This document shows, one piece after another, positions 1-6,322 of a stretch of DNA of 8,071 bases. The stretch is from positions 1 to 8,071 of the forward strand of contig DCUI01000057.1 in the NCBI GenBank assembly GCA_002327785.1. The letters run 5' to 3'. The first letter of the stretch is position 1. Each line of letters opens with the position of its first letter. Both the position numbers and the translations under genes were made by a program. Origin of the DNA: Phycisphaerales bacterium UBA2218. Its GTDB lineage: Bacteria; Planctomycetota; Phycisphaerae; Sedimentisphaerales; Anaerobacaceae. Below the pieces are notes generated by a model that worked only from the letters and a program-made list of their open reading frames with translations, was not told the DNA's origin and ran no database searches.

Positions 1-20
1 GTTAATATATTGACGGACCC

Positions 21-668
21 TTAGTGCACCCATTTCACCATGAGGAACCCGCCGATCAGGAGCGCGACGAAGGCCAGCGAGAACCAGTTGAAGTACTTCT
101 CGATGACCGGCCGGATCGCTTCGCCCTTCCAGCCCATCAGGCCCGCCACCATGAAGAACCGAGCGGACCGGCTCAACGCCGAAGCTACAAGAAAACCGGG
201 GAAGTTGATGCCTGCCACGCCGGCGGAAATCGTGCAGACCTTATAGGGCAGCGGCGTGAACCCGCAGGTGAAGACCACCCAGAAATCGTATTTCGCATAC
301 CAACCCTGGAACTTGGCGAAGTTCTCCGGCGTCAGACCGACGGACCCAAGATGGGCAAAGACCCATGGGCCAATCGCCCCCCAGAGAAAGGCCCCGATTC
401 CATAGCCGAGAATCCCGCCCAGGACCGATGCGATGGAGCAGGCCAAGGCAAACCGCAGCCACTTGCGAGGCGATCCCAGGGCCAACGGGGCCAGCAGGAC
501 ATCCGGCGGGACCGGAAAGAAACTCGACTCGGCAAAGCTCAGGATGAACAGCGCCGCTGCACCGTAGGGCGTATTCGCAAAATGGATCACCCAGTCATAG
601 AGCCGCCGGTGCCAGTGCCACCAAACGACCCCGCTGGCTTGGGCAGGTTCTTTGACGACTTCGTTCAT
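21..668 (-). CDS. DedA/VTT-family (YqaA-like) inner-membrane protein
   Basis: The 215-residue product is a polytopic membrane protein of the DedA / SNARE-associated VTT family. Members are implicated in lipid (undecaprenyl-phosphate or phospholipid) translocation and envelope homeostasis. The family signature is clear: an acidic residue followed by an aromatic-Pro motif (E47 ... FFPVPP at 50-55), a glycine-rich GGILGYGIG stretch (84-92), the re-entrant FTPLPYK motif (137-143), and the SRSARFF arginines (R167, R170). A final hydrophobic helix spans about 194-212. The compact length fits the YqaA-like subgroup. The start ATG at 668 is preceded by GAGG (674-677) at 5-nt spacing, and a TTGACA/TATCTT promoter lies just upstream. 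It is divergent from ispE. The substrate cannot be read from sequence. Family assignment is firm; physiological role is inferred. Confidence 0.93.
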   Translation of the reverse strand: MNEVVKEPAQASGVVWWHWHRRLYDWVIHFANTPYGAAALFILSFAESSFFPVPPDVLLAPLALGSPRKWLRFALACSIASVLGGILGYGIGAFLWGAIGPWVFAHLGSVGLTPENFAKFQGWYAKYDFWVVFTCGFTPLPYKVCTISAGVAGINFPGFLVASALSRSARFFMVAGLMGWKGEAIRPVIEKYFNWFSLAFVALLIGGFLMVKWVH

Positions 669-695
669 TCAAACCTCGTCTATTCCAATAAGGCA

Positions 696-722
696 TTGAA
701 GATACGAGGCGGTGAGTATAAT
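696..722 (+). promoter_or_regulatory. Sigma70-like promoter of ispE-spoVG, overlapping the divergent promoter
   Basis: On the plus strand a perfect -10 TATAAT (717-722) has a -35-like TTGAAG (696-701, 4 of 6) at a short 15-nt spacing. Predicted transcription starts near 729, about 75 nt ahead of the chosen ispE start. Its -10 shares base 722 with the -35 of the opposing promoter, and its -35 overlaps the opposing -10 (699-704). The two promoters can therefore hardly be occupied at once. Confidence 0.45.
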
Positions 723-727
723 GTCAA
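699..727 (-). promoter_or_regulatory. Sigma70-like promoter of the DedA-family gene
   Basis: On the minus strand a perfect -35 TTGACA (722-727) is followed, after exactly 17 nt, by TATCTT (699-704), which matches 4 of 6 bases of the -10 consensus. Predicted transcription starts near 692, leaving a leader of about 24 nt that includes the GAGG SD. This is a sequence match only; no transcript evidence. Confidence 0.6.
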
Positions 728-765
728 CACACGATTGCGACGGCGGTCGGACACGATGTTGGAAT

Positions 766-778
766 GGGGGCGACCCCC
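766..778 (+). other. G5/C5 hairpin in the ispE leader
   Basis: GGGGG (766-770), a three-base loop CGA, then CCCCC (774-778, inside a run of seven C) can form a very stable small stem. It lies between the predicted promoter and the chosen ispE start at 804. No T-run follows, so it is not an intrinsic terminator. It could affect translation of ispE, or simply be a low-complexity patch. Confidence 0.35.
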
Positions 779-803
779 CCTGCTTTCTGGATGCAAACGA
801 TTC

Positions 804-1703
804 ATGAGCGACATGCAACAATTTGAGCGTTCGAGCGACGGGCTGCTGGTCAGGGCCCCCGCCAAGATCAACCTGAGTCTGCTGATTGCCGGCAAACGGC
901 CGGACGGCTTTCACGAGATCGAAACCGTGATGGCCAAGGTGGACTGGTTCGATGAGATATCGATCCAGCCGGGGAAAGCCGGCATCGAGTTCACCTGCCA
1001 AGGCCCCTCCTGGGCGCCGGGGGACCGGACGAACCTGGTTTATCGGGCTGCGGAACTGATTCTGAGCGCCTGCGGCAGGCGTGACGCCGTGCGGCTGACG
1101 TTGACCAAGAACATCCCCGCCGGCACAGGGTTGGGCTCCGGCAGCAGCGATGCCGCCGCTGCTTTGACGGGCCTAAACACTTATCTGCACCTCGGGCTGT
1201 CCAAATCCAAGCTTATGGAACTGGCATCCCGGCTTGGAAGCGACATTGCGTTCTTCCTGAACGGCCCATTGGCCTACTGCACGGGACGAGGCGAAAGAAT
1301 TTGTGAATTGCCGAGCGGGTTCGACTTCGCTGCCGTGTTGATCCTGCCCGGCGTAAACTCTTCAACGAGGGAAGTTTACGCACACTACAGCCACGATGCG
1401 GCTCTCTACCACCGGCTCAGCACGCAAATTACCACGTATCTTGCGAAAAACAGGATTGATTTACTGGCCCGGATGTGCGCAAATATGCTCGAATGCAGTT
1501 GCTTTCGCCTGCACGAGGAACTTGGAGACGTGAAGGAAGCTGTCCAAACACTTGGCAAGGGGCCCGTTTGCCTCAGCGGCAGCGGTTCTGCCATGTTCTG
1601 CATACCGGCCGGCGCCGAGTCGGAACGGATTGAAGCCGTGCGGGACCTCGTCGCCGAGAGGACAGGCTGCAGATGTGTTGTCGTGAGGAACAACAGATGG
1701 TGA
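804..1703 (+). CDS. ispE: 4-diphosphocytidyl-2-C-methyl-D-erythritol kinase
   Basis: This GHMP-family kinase phosphorylates CDP-ME at its 2-hydroxyl with ATP in the cytosolic MEP isoprenoid pathway. The 299 residues show all three family motifs: APAKINLSLLI near the N-terminus (K21, equivalent to the catalytic Lys of E. coli IspE), the ATP-binding loop GTGLGSGSSDAAAAL (107-121), LGSDIAFF with the catalytic base D147, and the C-terminal glycine-rich CLSGSGSAMF (256-265). Length is normal for the family. The frame stays open far upstream, but everything before about 756 lies antisense to the DedA gene. ATG 804 was chosen because the preceding residues look non-homologous; ATG 813 and ATG 756 are alternatives, and none has a strong SD. 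The gene is followed 21 bp later by spoVG, probably co-transcribed. Function is firm; the exact start is not. Confidence 0.95.
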   Translation: MSDMQQFERSSDGLLVRAPAKINLSLLIAGKRPDGFHEIETVMAKVDWFDEISIQPGKAGIEFTCQGPSWAPGDRTNLVYRAAELILSACGRRDAVRLTLTKNIPAGTGLGSGSSDAAAALTGLNTYLHLGLSKSKLMELASRLGSDIAFFLNGPLAYCTGRGERICELPSGFDFAAVLILPGVNSSTREVYAHYSHDAALYHRLSTQITTYLAKNRIDLLARMCANMLECSCFRLHEELGDVKEAVQTLGKGPVCLSGSGSAMFCIPAGAESERIEAVRDLVAERTGCRCVVVRNNRW

Positions 1704-1724
1704 GGTTTTCGGCGAGGCTAAGAG

Positions 1725-2165
1725 ATGAGAATAACGGAGGTTCGAGTCAGGCTGGTTACCAACAGTGAGGATCGCCTCAAGGCGTTCTGTTCAATGACAC
1801 TCGATCACGAGTTCGTGGTCCGCGACATCAAGGTCATCAAGGGAACAGACGGGTATTTTGTGGCCATGCCGTCGCGCAAAATGAGCGACCATTGCGAGGC
1901 GTGCGGCGGCAAGAATCATCTCCGGGCCAGATACTGCAATAGCTGCGGCAAGCCTCTCCGCAAAAACCGAGAGAGGAAAAACCCCAAAGGCGAGACCAAG
2001 CTGCACGCGGACATTGCCCATCCCATCAATCTCGAGTGCAGGCAACGGATACAGAAACAGGTGGTGAGCGCCTACGAGCAGGAACTGGAGCGATCCAGGC
2101 AGCCGGGGTACAGGCCCATGGAACTGGACGAACCCGATGACGACGTACCCCAATTGATTCGGTAA
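1725..2165 (+). CDS. spoVG: SpoVG-family regulator with inserted zinc ribbon
   Basis: SpoVG proteins are small nucleic-acid-binding regulators, named for septation and sporulation in Bacillus but widespread in bacteria. The 146-residue product has both halves of the family fold: the N-terminal strand MRITEVRVRL, then FVVRDIKVIKGTDGYFVAMPSRK (30-52), and later HADIAHPINLECRQRIQ (94-110) leading into a helical, acidic tail. Typical SpoVG is about 85-100 residues with MPS and DIAHPI close together. Here about 37 residues (54-90) separate them and contain two CxxC pairs (C57/C60 and C71/C74), a zinc-ribbon pattern. The start ATG 1725 has GAGG (1714-1717) at 7-nt spacing. ispE-spoVG neighbourhood also occurs in Firmicutes. 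Family membership is firm; zinc binding and the regulated targets are inferred. Confidence 0.93.
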   Translation: MRITEVRVRLVTNSEDRLKAFCSMTLDHEFVVRDIKVIKGTDGYFVAMPSRKMSDHCEACGGKNHLRARYCNSCGKPLRKNRERKNPKGETKLHADIAHPINLECRQRIQKQVVSAYEQELERSRQPGYRPMELDEPDDDVPQLIR

Positions 2166-2217
2166 TCGGCATCCGGTTTTATCGGGCGAAAGCGAGGCTT
2201 CTCCTCATTGATTCGGT
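2153..2217 (+). repeat. 11-bp direct repeat flanking the spoVG stop
   Basis: ATTGATTCGGT occurs at 2153-2163, across the end of spoVG, and again at 2207-2217, 54 bp later. Rest of this 105-bp convergent gap (2166-2270) holds only weak hairpins, such as AACGG (2234-2238) with CCGTT (2259-2263) and GAGG with CCTC (2194-2206). No canonical terminator with a T-run is visible on either strand. Confidence 0.4.
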
Positions 2218-2270
2218 GCGGAGAGTCCACGTCAACGGCTCTTCGTGCAGGGATCGAACCGTTCTCGAGT

Positions 2271-2552
2271 TCAGGCGATCAGGTCCTCCAACACCTTGTC
2301 GAGAGCGATGTCCAGACGGTCCGCCAGGTCATATTTGCCCTCGGTGATCTGTCGACGCAGACGAAGCACCTTTTGCCGACGGACTTCGGGCAAAGAGGCA
2401 ATCCTTTTTAGTACCTGCCCCAAAGGGGTATTGTGTATGTTCTCCAGGATCTGCTCCATGACCATATCCTTATCCTGAGAAAGATCCATCTCGAGGGGAT
2501 TCACCCACTGCTGACGTTCTTCTGCAAAACCGCTGGAACCATGTTCCCGCAT
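2271..2552 (-). CDS. FlgM-like anti-sigma-28 factor
   Basis: The 93-residue product resembles the C-terminal sigma28-binding part of FlgM. The core is VRRQKVLRLRRQITEGKYDL (57-76), with the usual basic helix, ING/DG-like turn and tyrosine, followed by ADRLDIALDKVLEDL, a helix rich in Leu and acid. The N-terminal 40 residues are polar and probably disordered, as in FlgM. FlgM proteins hold FliA/sigma28 inactive until exported. The start at ATG 2552 was chosen because GCAGGG sits 8 nt upstream. The frame extends to a TTG at 2651 with a tightly spaced AAGG; internal ATGs at 2489, 2465 and 2459 are also possible. No flagellar gene is next to it, so it may act on another sigma factor. FlgM-family assignment is moderately confident and the partner is inferred. 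Confidence 0.65.
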   Translation of the reverse strand: MREHGSSGFAEERQQWVNPLEMDLSQDKDMVMEQILENIHNTPLGQVLKRIASLPEVRRQKVLRLRRQITEGKYDLADRLDIALDKVLEDLIA

Positions 2553-2585
2553 GCATGTTACCCTGCCCAAAATCTTGTTCAGCCC

Positions 2586-2613
2586 GGCTTGCCCGATTGC
2601 CCCGAGGCAAGCC
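2586..2613 (-). other. 8-bp hairpin in the flgM-like leader
   Basis: GGCTTGCC (2586-2593) and GGCAAGCC (2606-2613) are perfect inverted copies around a 12-nt loop. They lie 33 nt upstream of the preferred start codon at 2552. If the start is right, this is a 5'-UTR structure; if the longer TTG start is used, it is coding. Confidence 0.45.
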
Positions 2614-2671
2614 CGCTCACCACTACATGTTGTATGCTCAGCAATTCCCAATCAACCTTATGTCAATACTG

Positions 2672-2700
2672 ATATCGACATACTCGTTTCGAAAACTTTA
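2672..2700 (-). promoter_or_regulatory. Sigma28-like promoter candidate upstream of flgM-like gene
   Basis: The minus strand carries TAAAGTTT (2693-2700), an exact match to the sigma28 -35 element, followed by GTCGATAT (2672-2679), which matches 7 of 8 bases of the Bacillus-type -10 GCCGATAT. The spacer is 13 nt instead of the usual 11, a real weakness. The predicted start would be near 2665, giving a leader of about 110 nt. Confidence 0.3.
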
Positions 2701-2872
2701 GCGAAGTTCTGGGGTACGGAGGCGACTTTTTGAGGAAAATGACGGCCATGGAAAGCCTCTATAGGGCTGCTAGAACCACAAGGCACAAAACCACGACCAG
2801 GCAGATATTCGCGCACGCAACTCAGCGGCGGCGGCATCGCGAGAAATGGGAGACCTACTATATATAGTGATA

Positions 2873-2911
2873 TGCCGGCGACTGACAATGTTAAATACGG
2901 GTATTCCGGCA
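2873..2911 (-). terminator. Possible end-of-operon inverted repeat
   Basis: TGCCGG (2873-2878) and CCGGCA (2906-2911) form a 6-bp stem around a 27-nt loop, with a smaller AATAC/GTATT pairing inside the loop. It sits 35 bp past the stop of the last secretion gene in the direction of transcription. No T-run follows on the minus strand, so intrinsic termination is uncertain. Confidence 0.25.
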
Positions 2912-2946
2912 AGACACGTTTACTGAGAATTGGCTGGCTGCGCGGC

Positions 2947-3453
2947 CTAATAGTAGTAGACAAAGTTCAAATCCACCTCCCACCGGTCCGGCATCCCCTT
3001 CCTCTTCGTCAGCTTGATTTGATCACAGGTGAGATTCACCCAGGTGGATTGAATACCCGAAAGGAACCTGGCTGCCTGCACGATGCTCACATCGTTGAGC
3101 TTGACCCTGGCGTCCTGACGCTTCTTGCGGTTCATGGTAATGATGTTTCCGGCCGTGAAGCTGTGATTGCTGGGCAGGATGCCGCACAGGTTTGCCTCCC
3201 GGTCTATCGCCTTGGCATAGGCGAATTCGCCCGCCACGTGATTGGGGTCCGCCATGTTCATCCGCTGCGGATCGATCTCCAGGATTTCCATGATCTTCGT
3301 CTGGCCCTCGATCAGCAGGTCGTAGTCGGTCTCGCGGTTGTCTTCGGCGGCCGGCAGGTACACCGCCCAGACCAACAGCGGCCACACTCCGATCATCGCG
3401 GGGATCAACAGATAATAAAGTATCGGATTTCGGTGAAGATCGCGCATGTTCAC
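2947..3453 (-). CDS. GspM/PilO-like assembly-platform protein
   Basis: This 168-residue bitopic protein has a short cytoplasmic N-terminus, one membrane helix (about 11-32), a polar region, and a C-terminal alpha-beta domain (about 114-168, VKLNDVSIVQAARFL through VDLNFVYYY). That is the layout of GspM and PilO, whose ferredoxin-like periplasmic domain pairs with GspL/PilN to link the cytoplasmic ATPase complex to the pseudopilus. Its identity rests largely on position after the L-like gene, because M/O proteins diverge strongly. GTG 3453 overlaps the preceding stop in a GTGA 4-base junction, implying translational coupling. An ATG two codons downstream (3447) sits 10 nt after AGG and is an alternative start. 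No gspN or gspC follows. Confidence 0.75.
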   Translation of the reverse strand: MNMRDLHRNPILYYLLIPAMIGVWPLLVWAVYLPAAEDNRETDYDLLIEGQTKIMEILEIDPQRMNMADPNHVAGEFAYAKAIDREANLCGILPSNHSFTAGNIITMNRKKRQDARVKLNDVSIVQAARFLSGIQSTWVNLTCDQIKLTKRKGMPDRWEVDLNFVYYY

Positions 3454-4913
3454 TTTCCCTGTATCTGTTTGTCGACTTCCAACGTAACGGAGAACTTGTC
3501 GTGATCGCCCTCCCGGTCAAGCCGGTTCGACAGGACTTTCAGTCCCTGTTTGCCCATGGCGGGGAACAACACATTGGCGGCATTGTGGTGACCGGCCGCC
3601 GTCCCTTCCACTTTGATGCTCGTGGAAGTGATGGAAATCGACTCGACGTTGACGCCCGCCTCCTTGGCACAAGCATTCAGCGTCCTGAGAACCAACGTCA
3701 ATTTCGCGGAGACCGAATCCTGATCCGCCCCGATGCCCGTCTTGGCGGCTTTGAGGTTCTTTACGGCCTTTGCCAAGTCTGCCACGGCGGCTCTCATCGT
3801 GGGGGGCAGTCTCGTCATGCCCGGCATAACGGCCAGAAAGTCCGGCTCGAGTTTGCCCCGCAGGGCCTCCCGGTTGCGATTTTCACGCAGCAACTGCGAG
3901 TGGAAGAATACCCCCACGGCGAGCAGGAGAATCGTAAGCGAGATGCTCAGGAATCGAACGGCCTTCTGCAGCCGCATCTTCTTGCCCAGGAACGGCATGT
4001 GGTCGTTGCGGAGGTTTATGCTGGTGACACGATCCGTCAGGCTCAGGGTCGCTCCGTAAGCAAGGGCAAAATCCGCTGGATTCGAGCAGTCGGCAACATC
4101 CGCCGACTCGACACCCGCCAGGGCCGCCAGATCGCACGCATCGACGGGAAGACCTGTCCTCTCGCCAACCGATTCACGGACAAGCTCTCCGCCGGCATCG
4201 AACACACAGAGCCGTCTCACGGGCTCAGTCGCCACGAGAGCCATGGTGACCATGGTTTCGCGCGCCAGCAGCGACGTCCTGTCCTGCGAGGCCCCCATCA
4301 GGAACGTCCGATATGTCAGGGGCTCACCCCGCCCGGATATCGCAACCAGATAGCCCCGGCAATCCGAGAGCACCGCGTACAATGTGCCGCCTTCCGCGTT
4401 CTCGTTCGCCTCCGTGTGCTCGGCGAGGTAACGGGACAGGCAGCAAACGTCGGGGTGGATCGCCACCGGATCGATGCCATGGACCTGTAGAGACTGGATA
4501 ACCTCCGTCAGTATGGCCCGCGACGCAGTGAAGACGTCCAGATGGGCCCCCTCTTCATCGCTCGATGCAATTCGAAACGATACCGCCAGGTCCGATACAT
4601 CGGTGGCCAGCGTCTCCTCCGTGTCGAAGCGGACGGTGGCAGCCACCTTCTTCGGATCGCGGAACTCGCTGTGCACCGTGTGTTGCATGACTGCAGCACA
4701 GTCCAACGCAACCGCAGCCTCGACGAACCGGACCTTTCGCTCTCGACAGACATGGGCAATCCGATCGTATAGGACCTGCAAATCCGATTCTTCCTCTTGA
4801 ACCCGAACGGAGAAACAATCGAGCAGCTTCCGTTCGCGGCCTTGGCACGCGACGCAGACGACCGTCGCCCGGTCTTTTCTCAGGTAGATTCCCAACTGGT
4901 TTCCAGATTGCAC
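3450..4913 (-). CDS. gspL: GspL-like / PilM-PilN-type fusion, T2SS inner-membrane platform
   Basis: The 487-residue protein has a cytoplasmic actin-like domain (about 5-295; beta strands around LGIYLRKDRATVVCV, FALAYGATLSL near 282-292), then a PilN-like start, SINLRNDHMPFLGKK (298-312), one membrane helix (about 319-337), a coiled segment (341-390), and a periplasmic ferredoxin-like domain (about 402-482). This is the GspL architecture, which equals PilM plus PilN in type IV pili. GspL recruits the ATPase GspE and pairs with GspM. GTG 4913 is the start: a TGA lies in frame just two codons upstream and GGAGAG (4922-4927) sits 8 nt before it. The gap from gspK is 77 bp with no feature other than that SD. 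Divergent at sequence level; call rests on architecture plus I-J-K-L-M order. Confidence 0.85.
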   Translation of the reverse strand: MQSGNQLGIYLRKDRATVVCVACQGRERKLLDCFSVRVQEEESDLQVLYDRIAHVCRERKVRFVEAAVALDCAAVMQHTVHSEFRDPKKVAATVRFDTEETLATDVSDLAVSFRIASSDEEGAHLDVFTASRAILTEVIQSLQVHGIDPVAIHPDVCCLSRYLAEHTEANENAEGGTLYAVLSDCRGYLVAISGRGEPLTYRTFLMGASQDRTSLLARETMVTMALVATEPVRRLCVFDAGGELVRESVGERTGLPVDACDLAALAGVESADVADCSNPADFALAYGATLSLTDRVTSINLRNDHMPFLGKKMRLQKAVRFLSISLTILLLAVGVFFHSQLLRENRNREALRGKLEPDFLAVMPGMTRLPPTMRAAVADLAKAVKNLKAAKTGIGADQDSVSAKLTLVLRTLNACAKEAGVNVESISITSTSIKVEGTAAGHHNAANVLFPAMGKQGLKVLSNRLDREGDHDKFSVTLEVDKQIQGK

Positions 4914-4990
4914 GATTCAAACTCTCCAAAAGCGGCATTCACGCCATTGCTCTTTCGTCAAAAGCCGGACAGGCATTCAGTAATTGGCGG

Positions 4991-6322
4991 TCAGTCGCAG
5001 ATCACTGCGATTTGCTGGATTTTATCACCCTCCTTGCTCACCGCCGCGATGGCAGTGGCCTTCGCTGCACCCCTGACGGCCGTCACCCGAATGGTAAAAA
5101 CCGTGCTCGACGCGGTAAGAAAATTCCGGCAATCCTCAATCGAGTCGGAATACCCGAGGACCGCCTTCTTGACCTCGTTGACGTCGGCGACCGGTTTGAT
5201 CTTTCGCAGTTGGATGATGGCCTCCGCGATCTTGGGGGCATGAACGACGCTGCCGAACGCCAGCGCCGCTTCCAGGACGTGCCGGGGCGCCGTGTTGACA
5301 TTGACGTGTCGCGTGGACCAGAGTCCAAGGTATTTCATGGCGGATTCTTTGCGGCTGTCGCTCTCGATGCTCGGTCGGCTCAACAGGGCCGTATTCACCA
5401 TCGAGCTGTGGAAAAGCTTGGCGAATTCGGTGTTCTGCCGTTGGAGCTGCTCGGCGGGAGAAATGGTCTTCTTGCCGACCGTTCGGCGAACCACCGCGCT
5501 GCCGGGAGTCGTTCGAGTGACTTGGCCTCGCAGGTTCGCCGGCACCCCCCCCTCCGTCGTTTCCGGCTTGAATTCCGTCTTGAACGGTTTCGTTGCGGCG
5601 ATCGCAACCAGGTCTTTGTTCAAGTCCGCGATTTCCGTGGCCGTATACCCCATCCACTCGCAGAAAGTCGTCCAGCCGGCGCCGGCTTCAGCACGCAGTT
5701 TCTCATCCTCCAGCAGCGCCCAGCCCAATGGGTATTTGGCATTTTCGTCCTCGACCTCGACCGTCACCCTGGCCGTCCCAATCTCCAGCTTGAGCGGTTC
5801 CGTCACCAGCGGCCACGGCGGGCCGTAGGGCCCGGGAATTTCCACGATTCCGTGGCTCATGGACAACTCGGAATCCGCATCCTCATCATTGACGTCATCA
5901 AGATCATTGAGCCGGGCCTGCCTGGTATTTGTTGCACTCTTCTTCGTCGCGCGCTCCTCGGCATCGGGATCAGTGAGCCGGTTGTCGGCTAAGGACTGCT
6001 CCATCCGAACGAGGAGCTTCTGGTACTCCAACTCACTCAGGGCAAATACATCGGAGAAGTCCGGCTCGTTGGGTCGGCTGATCAACACACACTCCAGGCC
6101 GCTCACGGATGCCAACGCGTATTTCATGCCCGAGGCGCAGGCATGCCGCGCGATGCTGTAATCGACGATGTACTGATCCCGATGTCGGCGTGCGGCCACT
6201 CGGACGCTGAGGGTGTACCCAAGCGTCGACAGGATGACCAGAATCACCAGCGTGATCAGCAGGATCACGCCTGTGTGATCCCGGCGGCTATCTGCCTCTT
6301 GTCTGTGTCGATGTCCGTTCAT
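4991..6322 (-). CDS. gspK: GspK-like minor pseudopilin (type II secretion protein K)
   Basis: GspK caps the tip of the type II secretion pseudopilus with GspI and GspJ. The 443-residue product begins with a charged leader and a prepilin peptidase site, G18|V19, followed by the hydrophobic helix ILLITLVILVILSTLGYTL. As is normal for GspK, the Glu at mature position +5 is missing. Further family features are VTVEVEDENAKYPL (187-199, the DE-x-x-K region) and the helix-hairpin-helix-like HVNVNTAPRHVLEAAL (339-354). The protein is over 100 residues longer than typical GspK; a charged, low-complexity stretch (118-155) and a second linker (about 245-300) account for much of this. ATG 6322 lies within the last 35 bp of gspJ; GGGG (6327-6330) and GAGG (6334-6337) precede it. 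A run of eight G (plus-strand C at 5545-5552) is in frame here. Confidence 0.9.
   Translation of the reverse strand: MNGHRHRQEADSRRDHTGVILLITLVILVILSTLGYTLSVRVAARRHRDQYIVDYSIARHACASGMKYALASVSGLECVLISRPNEPDFSDVFALSELEYQKLLVRMEQSLADNRLTDPDAEERATKKSATNTRQARLNDLDDVNDEDADSELSMSHGIVEIPGPYGPPWPLVTEPLKLEIGTARVTVEVEDENAKYPLGWALLEDEKLRAEAGAGWTTFCEWMGYTATEIADLNKDLVAIAATKPFKTEFKPETTEGGVPANLRGQVTRTTPGSAVVRRTVGKKTISPAEQLQRQNTEFAKLFHSSMVNTALLSRPSIESDSRKESAMKYLGLWSTRHVNVNTAPRHVLEAALAFGSVVHAPKIAEAIIQLRKIKPVADVNEVKKAVLGYSDSIEDCRNFLTASSTVFTIRVTAVRGAAKATAIAAVSKEGDKIQQIAVICD

Larger units (their letters stand above)
2553..2946. other. Gene-free stretch between flgM-like gene and secretion operon
   Basis: About 390 bp without a convincing gene. 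It contains a leader hairpin (2586-2613), a sigma28-like hexamer pair (2672-2700), a segment around 2745-2800 that reads like degenerate intergenic repeat (AACCACAAGGCACAAA), a 12-bp perfect palindrome ACTATATATAGT (2857-2868), and an inverted repeat (2873-2911) just downstream of the gspM-like stop. The local base composition is more AT-rich than the genes on either side. A 101-codon minus-strand frame from about 2963 to 2658 crosses it but has no recognisable domain and overlaps the gspM-like 3' end. Confidence 0.6.

Noticed and set aside
24..803. Long upstream extension of the ispE frame (559 codons in total)
   Set aside because: Most of it is antisense to the clear DedA-family gene, is rich in Arg/Pro/Gln typical of shadow frames, and precedes the predicted promoter. 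IspE homology starts after about 804.
756..803. ATG 756 as ispE start
   Set aside because: It adds 16 residues with no IspE similarity across the G5/C5 hairpin and has no better SD. It cannot be fully excluded.
2241..2265. tRNA-like text on the minus strand (GGTTCGATCC)
   Set aside because: The flanking bases do not form a 5-bp T stem and no acceptor, anticodon or D arm is present.
2730..2800. Possible cyclic-di-GMP-type riboswitch (GGAAAGCCTC and neighbours)
   Set aside because: Only a fragment resembles the conserved core; the paired stems and the other conserved half are missing on both strands.
2658..2963. 101-codon minus-strand frame in the spacer
   Set aside because: No domain, Pro/Ser-rich composition, overlaps the 3' end of the gspM-like gene and runs through palindromes and repeat-like sequence.
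3501..4490. Long plus-strand frames opposite the secretion genes (also 5012-5992 and 6843-7916)
   Set aside because: They are mirror frames of well-supported minus-strand genes, with His/Arg/Gly-rich composition and no recognisable motifs.
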